Positions 60,935 to 64,000 of a stretch of DNA of 64,000 nucleotides are shown here, piece after piece (position 1 is the first letter of the stretch; every line of letters starts with the position of its first letter). The translations under genes were made by a program, and so were the position numbers. Source of the stretch: Gammaproteobacteria bacterium (GTDB lineage: Bacteria > Pseudomonadota > Gammaproteobacteria > Ga0077536); NCBI GenBank assembly GCA_024235015.1, contig JACKNG010000002.1, positions 434,001 to 498,000 of the forward strand, in the 5' to 3' direction. The notes under the pieces are model-generated. The model saw only the letters and a program-made list of their open reading frames with translations, was not told the DNA's origin and made no database searches.

Positions 60935-61429
60935 TCAGCACAGGCCATCCGCCACCGCCCGCGTCACGTCCAGGGTGGTGATGACGCCGCACAGGGCACC
61001 GCCCGTCGTCGTCACCGGCAGGCGATGCACGCCGTGGCGCACCATCAGGCTCGCGGCAGCGGCGAGACTGGCGTCGGGTTCGATGCTGACGACTTCGCGC
61101 GACATGAGATCCGCCGCCCGCAGGCGGTCGACCTCGCGGCCGGCCGCCGCGGCGATGTCATCGACGGATTGCCCGTCGGCGAAGGCAATGCCGAAACCGC
61201 CCGGGTCCCGGTAGTAGTCCGACAACTGCTCGGCCTCGCCGTGCGCGATGCTGAGCCGGCGCACGAGGTCACCGCGGCTGAGCACGCCGCACAGCTGGCC
61301 GCTGGTGTCGAGTACCGGCGCCCCGGAGATGCCGGCCTCGGCGAGCAGGCGTTCGATGTCCGGCACGCGGGCGTTTGCCGCGATCCAGCGTACCGCGGTC
61401 TGCATCAGGTCTCTCACGCACGGGGTCAT
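60935..61429 (-). CDS. CBS-domain-pair protein
   Basis: This 164-aa protein consists of two CBS domains. The first is VRDLMQTAVRWIAANARVPDIERLLAEAGISGAPVLDTSGQLCGVLSRGDLVRR, and the second is RAADLMSREVVSIEPDASLAAAASLMVRHGVHRLPVTTTGGALCGVITTLDVTRA. Such pairs bind adenine nucleotides and act as energy or ionic sensors. No catalytic domain is attached, so it must act on a partner. A perfect minus-strand sigma-54 promoter at 61484-61499 precedes it. Confidence 0.9.
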   Translation of the reverse strand: MTPCVRDLMQTAVRWIAANARVPDIERLLAEAGISGAPVLDTSGQLCGVLSRGDLVRRLSIAHGEAEQLSDYYRDPGGFGIAFADGQSVDDIAAAAGREVDRLRAADLMSREVVSIEPDASLAAAASLMVRHGVHRLPVTTTGGALCGVITTLDVTRAVADGLC

Positions 61430-61483
61430 CGTCTCTCCTCGCGCCGCATTGGGCCGAAACGTCGACGGCGCCCGTCAGGCAGC

Positions 61484-61499
61484 AGCAACCGCCGTGCCA
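61484..61499 (-). promoter_or_regulatory. sigma-54 promoter for the CBS-domain gene
   Basis: On the minus strand the bases read TGGCACGGCGGTTGCT, a perfect match to TGGCACG-N4-TTGCW. It lies 55 bp upstream of the CBS gene start. Confidence 0.85.
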
Positions 61500-61727
61500 G
61501 CCCGCCCCGGCGCCACGGCTGCAACGCGGCTTGCGCGCACAGGGACATGGATGCCAGCGCACGCCTTCCCGCCCGCATGCAGCGCGCCGGCGACGGTAGC
61601 GGCGGCACTGCCCGGCGTCCACGCGATCGCGTCCTGCTGCAGCGCACCGTGGCCCGGGCGCTTCTCGGCCACGCCCTCGACCTCGCCTGGCCTGAGCGGC
61701 TCGGCCTGCCGCGGCACCTGCCCCGAG
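61500..61727. other. control region between two divergent sigma-54 promoters
   Basis: This 228-bp stretch lies between the minus promoter (61484-61499) and the plus promoter (61728-61743). It contains a small inverted motif TGCAACGCGGCTTGCG near 61519-61534 but no clear TTGTAANNCNTGC box, unlike the two other divergent regions. No gene is seen in it. Confidence 0.5.
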
Positions 61728-61743
61728 CGGCACGAAACCTGCA
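61728..61743 (+). promoter_or_regulatory. sigma-54 promoter for the 89-aa protein and dodecin
   Basis: CGGCACGAAACCTGCA keeps GGCACG at -24 and CTGCA at -12 (one change from TTGCA) with GG and GC 10 bp apart. It is 46 bp before ATG 61789. Confidence 0.65.
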
Positions 61744-61788
61744 CGCCGACCTCCCAGGACATCACAGCGGACACGCGGAGGCTCGACC

Positions 61789-62058
61789 ATGGTTCCACTA
61801 CCCGAAGACACCGTGCAGGAGATGCGCCTGGCACCGGCGGCGGCATTCGCCTCGCCCGCGGCGGTCGTCGACGACGGCCGCCTGAGCAGGCACCAGAAGA
61901 TCGACATCCTCAACGCCTGGGCGCACGACTGCCACGAACAGTCGACCGCCGACAGCGAAGGGATGCCGCCTACCGCCGGCAATCCCGGCGCCGCCCTCAA
62001 GGCGGTCGAAGACGCCCTGGCCCGGCTCGACGCCGTCGCCGACGCGCCGAACCACTGA
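61789..62058 (+). CDS. 89-aa conserved-type small protein upstream of dodecin
   Basis: ATG 61789 follows GCGGAGG. The protein reads LAPAAAFASPAAVVDDGRLSRHQKIDILNAWAHDCHEQSTADSEGMPPTAGNPGAALKAVEDALARL. The 'dGrLSrxQKidILnaWaxD' block resembles small proteobacterial proteins often found with stress and CBS-domain genes. It is soluble, helical and without a signal peptide. It has no assigned function. The dodecin gene follows after 19 bp, in the same sigma-54 transcript. Confidence 0.75.
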   Translation: MVPLPEDTVQEMRLAPAAAFASPAAVVDDGRLSRHQKIDILNAWAHDCHEQSTADSEGMPPTAGNPGAALKAVEDALARLDAVADAPNH

Positions 62059-62077
62059 TGACCCGAGGAGAACAGCG

Positions 62078-62287
62078 ATGAGCGAGCACGTCTACAAGCA
62101 CATCGAACTGACCGGCAGCTCGACCAAGAGCATCGAGGATGCCGTCGAAGGCGCGGTCAAGCGCGCCGCGACGACCGTGCGCAACATGCGCTGGTTCGAA
62201 GTCGAACAGATCCGCGGCCAGGTCGACCAGCAGCAGGTCAGCTACTGGCAGGTGGTCCTCAAGATCGGCTTCACGCTCGAGCCCTGA
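62078..62287 (+). CDS. dodecin (flavin-storage protein)
   Basis: The product is 69 aa: MSEHVYKHIELTGSSTKSIEDAVEGAVKRAATTVRNMRWFEVEQIRGQVDQQQVSYWQVVLKIGFTLEP. It has the complete dodecin fold: the SxxS-EDAVxxAVxRAxxTvxnxrWfEV block, the Trp of RWFEV that stacks on bound flavin, the Gln of Q-V-xYWQV and the terminal strand VLKIGF. Dodecins form dodecamers that bind flavin dimers and buffer free FMN or riboflavin. A GAGGAG site precedes ATG 62078. Confidence 0.95.
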   Translation: MSEHVYKHIELTGSSTKSIEDAVEGAVKRAATTVRNMRWFEVEQIRGQVDQQQVSYWQVVLKIGFTLEP

Positions 62288-62318
62288 GCGCAGGGCCGGT
62301 CGACGCGCGCGGCGCGGC

Positions 62319-62807
62319 TCAGCCGAGCACGTCGCGGTCGGCCCAGGCCGGGGTCGCGAACGTCTCGATGCCGCTGGCTTCGAATTCGCCCTCGGCATCG
62401 AGGCAATGGCACTGGCGCGACACGATCAGCCAGCGCGAGTCGCGCTGCACGAACAGGTCGTGGTAGGAACCGCGCACCAGCCAGCGGTTGATCGAGCCGT
62501 CGCTGCGCCGCTGCAGGTGGGTAGCGGTGACGCGGGCGCTCGCCCGCACCCGCTCGCCGTCGAACTCGACGGTGGGATGGGCGATGAGGTGATGGGTCCA
62601 GTAGCAGCGCGCGAGGAAACCGGAGAAATAATGCCCGGCCTCCTCGCCGCGGCAGCTGAAGTCATGGCCCGCGACGTGGTAGGCGAGCGTCGCCTCGGGG
62701 CAGAACACCATCGGCAGCAGGTCGTAGCGCTTCTCGTCGCAGGCACGGGCGTAGACGGCGTAGTTGTGGGTCACCGCCTGCCACACCGCGGTCGGAGTCG
62801 TCGTCAT
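62319..62807 (-). CDS. SnoaL-like nuclear transport factor 2 family protein
   Basis: I chose ATG 62807 (MTTTPTAVWQAVTHNYAVYARACDEKRYDLLPMVFCPEATLAYHVAGHDFSCRGEEAGHYFSGFLAR), giving 162 aa; the upstream start at 62837 would overlap the amidase. RWLVRGSYHDLFVQRDSRWLIVSRQCHCLD is the closing sheet of the fold. Relatives include hydratases and isomerases. It lies 16 bp downstream of the amidase stop and is probably co-transcribed with it. Confidence 0.78.
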   Translation of the reverse strand: MTTTPTAVWQAVTHNYAVYARACDEKRYDLLPMVFCPEATLAYHVAGHDFSCRGEEAGHYFSGFLARCYWTHHLIAHPTVEFDGERVRASARVTATHLQRRSDGSINRWLVRGSYHDLFVQRDSRWLIVSRQCHCLDAEGEFEASGIETFATPAWADRDVLG

Positions 62808-62823
62808 CGCATACGCCCGCGTC

Positions 62824-64000
62824 TCAGCGGGCAGCACCGGGCGGCCCGGCGCAGATGGGCGGGCGCCGCTCCGCCCATGGCCGCGCCTGTTCGAGTTGCG
62901 CGGCGAGGCGGATGAGCGTCGCCTCCTCGCCGTAGCGCGCGGTGAAGTGCAGGCCGATCGGCAGGCCGTCGGCGCTCCATGCCAGCGGTAGCGAGACGGC
63001 CGGCTGGCCGCTCGCGTTGGCGAGGTAGGTGAACGGCGAGAAGCGCGCCGAGCGGCGGCGCAGTTCGAACGGGTCGCCGGCGTAGACCAGGGTGCCGAGC
63101 GGTACCGGCGGCTGGCCCAGCGTGGTCGTCAACCACAGGTCGTGCGATTCGTAGAAGGCCGCCAGCGCGCGCACCTCGCATTGCACGTCCTGTAGCGCCA
63201 GCAGGTAGTCGGCGGCGCCGACGGTGCGGCCGCGCTCGTTGAAGGCCCACACGAAGGGTTCGAAGTGCTCGGCCGCGGGTTCTCGATCGAGACGCCGCGC
63301 CCAGTCCGCCACCGCCCACGACACCAGCCCCGCGAGCAGGGTGGTGAACTGCGTCCACAGCTTGAGCGCATCGAAGCGCGGTGCCGCTTCCACCACCTCG
63401 TGACCGAGTTCGGCGCACAGCGCGGCGGTCGCCTCGATCGCGGCCACGCACTCGGCATCGAGGGGATCGCCGAGCGGCGTGGTGGTCGAGAAAGCGATAC
63501 GCAGCCGCCCCGGCGGCTGCCCGACCGCGGCGGCGAACGGCTGCGCCGGCGGCGGCGCGGTGTAGGGGTCGCCGGGCGCGGGGCCGGCGATGGCATCGAG
63601 CAGGGCGGCCGAGTCGCGCACGCTGCGGGTCAGGGCGTGCTCGACGAAGAAGCCGGAGAGGATGTCGCCGTAGTGTGGCGCGAGGCTGGTGCGCCCGCGG
63701 CTCGGCTTGAGCCCGACCAGGCCGCAGGCCGAGGCCGGGATGCGGATCGAGCCGCCGACGTCGTTGCCGTGGGCCATCGGTACCACGCGCGCGGCGACCG
63801 CTGCCCCGGCACCGCCACTGGAGCCGCCCGGGGTACGCTCCGGATCCCAGGGGTTGTGGGTGGGACCGAAGCGGCGCGGCTCGGTGGTCACGCCGATGGC
63901 GAGTTCGGGCAGGTTGGTCTTGCCGAGGGTGACCAGGCCGGCGGCGCAGAAGCGCCGGTAGAGTTCGGAGTCCACCACCGGCAGGTAGCCGGCGAGGAAA
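62824..64000 (-). CDS. amidase-signature enzyme, N-terminus beyond the window
   Basis: The frame is open to the right edge, so about 392 residues are visible and the first catalytic Lys is outside. The Ser-cisSer-Lys site is otherwise present: LGKTNLPELAIGVTTEPRRFGPTHNPWDPERTPGGSSGGAGAAVAARVVPMAHGNDVGGSIRIPASACGLVGLKPSRGR, with cis-Ser in GGSSGG and nucleophile Ser in GGSIR. Members hydrolyse amides such as indoleacetamide, aryl acylamides or Glu-tRNA intermediates. The end (SLPLAWSADGLPIGLHFTARYGEEATLIRLAAQLEQARPW) is the standard amidase closing. The substrate is unknown. Confidence 0.88.
   Translation of the reverse strand, partial: FLAGYLPVVDSELYRRFCAAGLVTLGKTNLPELAIGVTTEPRRFGPTHNPWDPERTPGGSSGGAGAAVAARVVPMAHGNDVGGSIRIPASACGLVGLKPSRGRTSLAPHYGDILSGFFVEHALTRSVRDSAALLDAIAGPAPGDPYTAPPPAQPFAAAVGQPPGRLRIAFSTTTPLGDPLDAECVAAIEATAALCAELGHEVVEAAPRFDALKLWTQFTTLLAGLVSWAVADWARRLDREPAAEHFEPFVWAFNERGRTVGAADYLLALQDVQCEVRALAAFYESHDLWLTTTLGQPPVPLGTLVYAGDPFELRRRSARFSPFTYLANASGQPAVSLPLAWSADGLPIGLHFTARYGEEATLIRLAAQLEQARPWAERRPPICAGPPGAAR

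Overview
The window is a very GC-rich bacterial chromosome segment with dense genes, short intergenic gaps and many 4-bp ATGA/GTGA/TTGA start-stop overlaps. The gene content points to an environmental, probably gammaproteobacterial, heterotroph: close counterparts of E. coli YdhR, YajD, YbaK, HrpB and PotFGHI, a cis/trans fatty acid isomerase, a PQQ alcohol dehydrogenase with a c4-like cytochrome, and many catabolic oxidoreductases. I cannot name a genus. No rRNA, tRNA, transposase, phage gene or CRISPR array was seen.

Layout. 1-8600: catabolic enzymes (FAD hydroxylase, two luciferase-like flavoenzymes, HpcH-type lyase, nitroreductase, phytanoyl-CoA dioxygenase with an XRE regulator). 8680-13940: three membrane proteins of the DUF4870, DUF3999 and DUF2339 types. 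14250-16305: gamma-glutamyltransferase-like protein and YbaK. 16575-20087: a serralysin-like RTX protein whose 3' two-thirds is a nearly perfect 729-bp DNA tandem repeat. 20375-26958: SnoaL-like protein, YdhR, MFS transporter, the potFGHI putrescine ABC operon and a cyclic-nucleotide-binding protein. 28023-32084: 3-hydroxyisobutyrate dehydrogenase-like, PrpD-like, carboxymuconolactone decarboxylase-like and lactonase-like genes; the last lies between two oppositely oriented arrays of GGTGTCTGACACC palindromes. 32085-41000: HrpB, a B12-binding protein, a PP-loop ATPase, a hybrid PAS histidine kinase, an alpha/beta hydrolase and YajD. 40990-48460: two lipoproteins, a dicarboxylate symporter fused to a solute-binding domain, and Cti.

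48470-62290 is the most interesting part. A membrane hybrid histidine kinase is divergently transcribed from a sigma-54 response regulator. Beside them lie divergent pairs of small envelope or stress-type genes (DUF1328 / 141-aa secreted protein; Ca/Na-type antiporter / 87-aa secreted protein). In each pair, two sigma-54 -24/-12 promoters face outward from one centrally placed, duplicated TTGTAANNCNTGC box. A third divergent sigma-54 pair controls a CBS-domain protein and an 89-aa protein plus dodecin. The same box occurs once more, inverted, at 60879-60913. I infer a local sigma-54 regulon, which may also drive the downstream PQQ alcohol dehydrogenase, cytochrome c and aldehyde dehydrogenase genes. 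The alcohol dehydrogenase has the extra Asp (WDLD) typical of lanthanide-dependent enzymes.

The window ends with a SnoaL-like gene and an amidase cut by the edge. REP-like hairpins carrying GGGGACAGTATACTT or a related sequence occur at three places (about 3.7, 9.7 and 21.0 kb).
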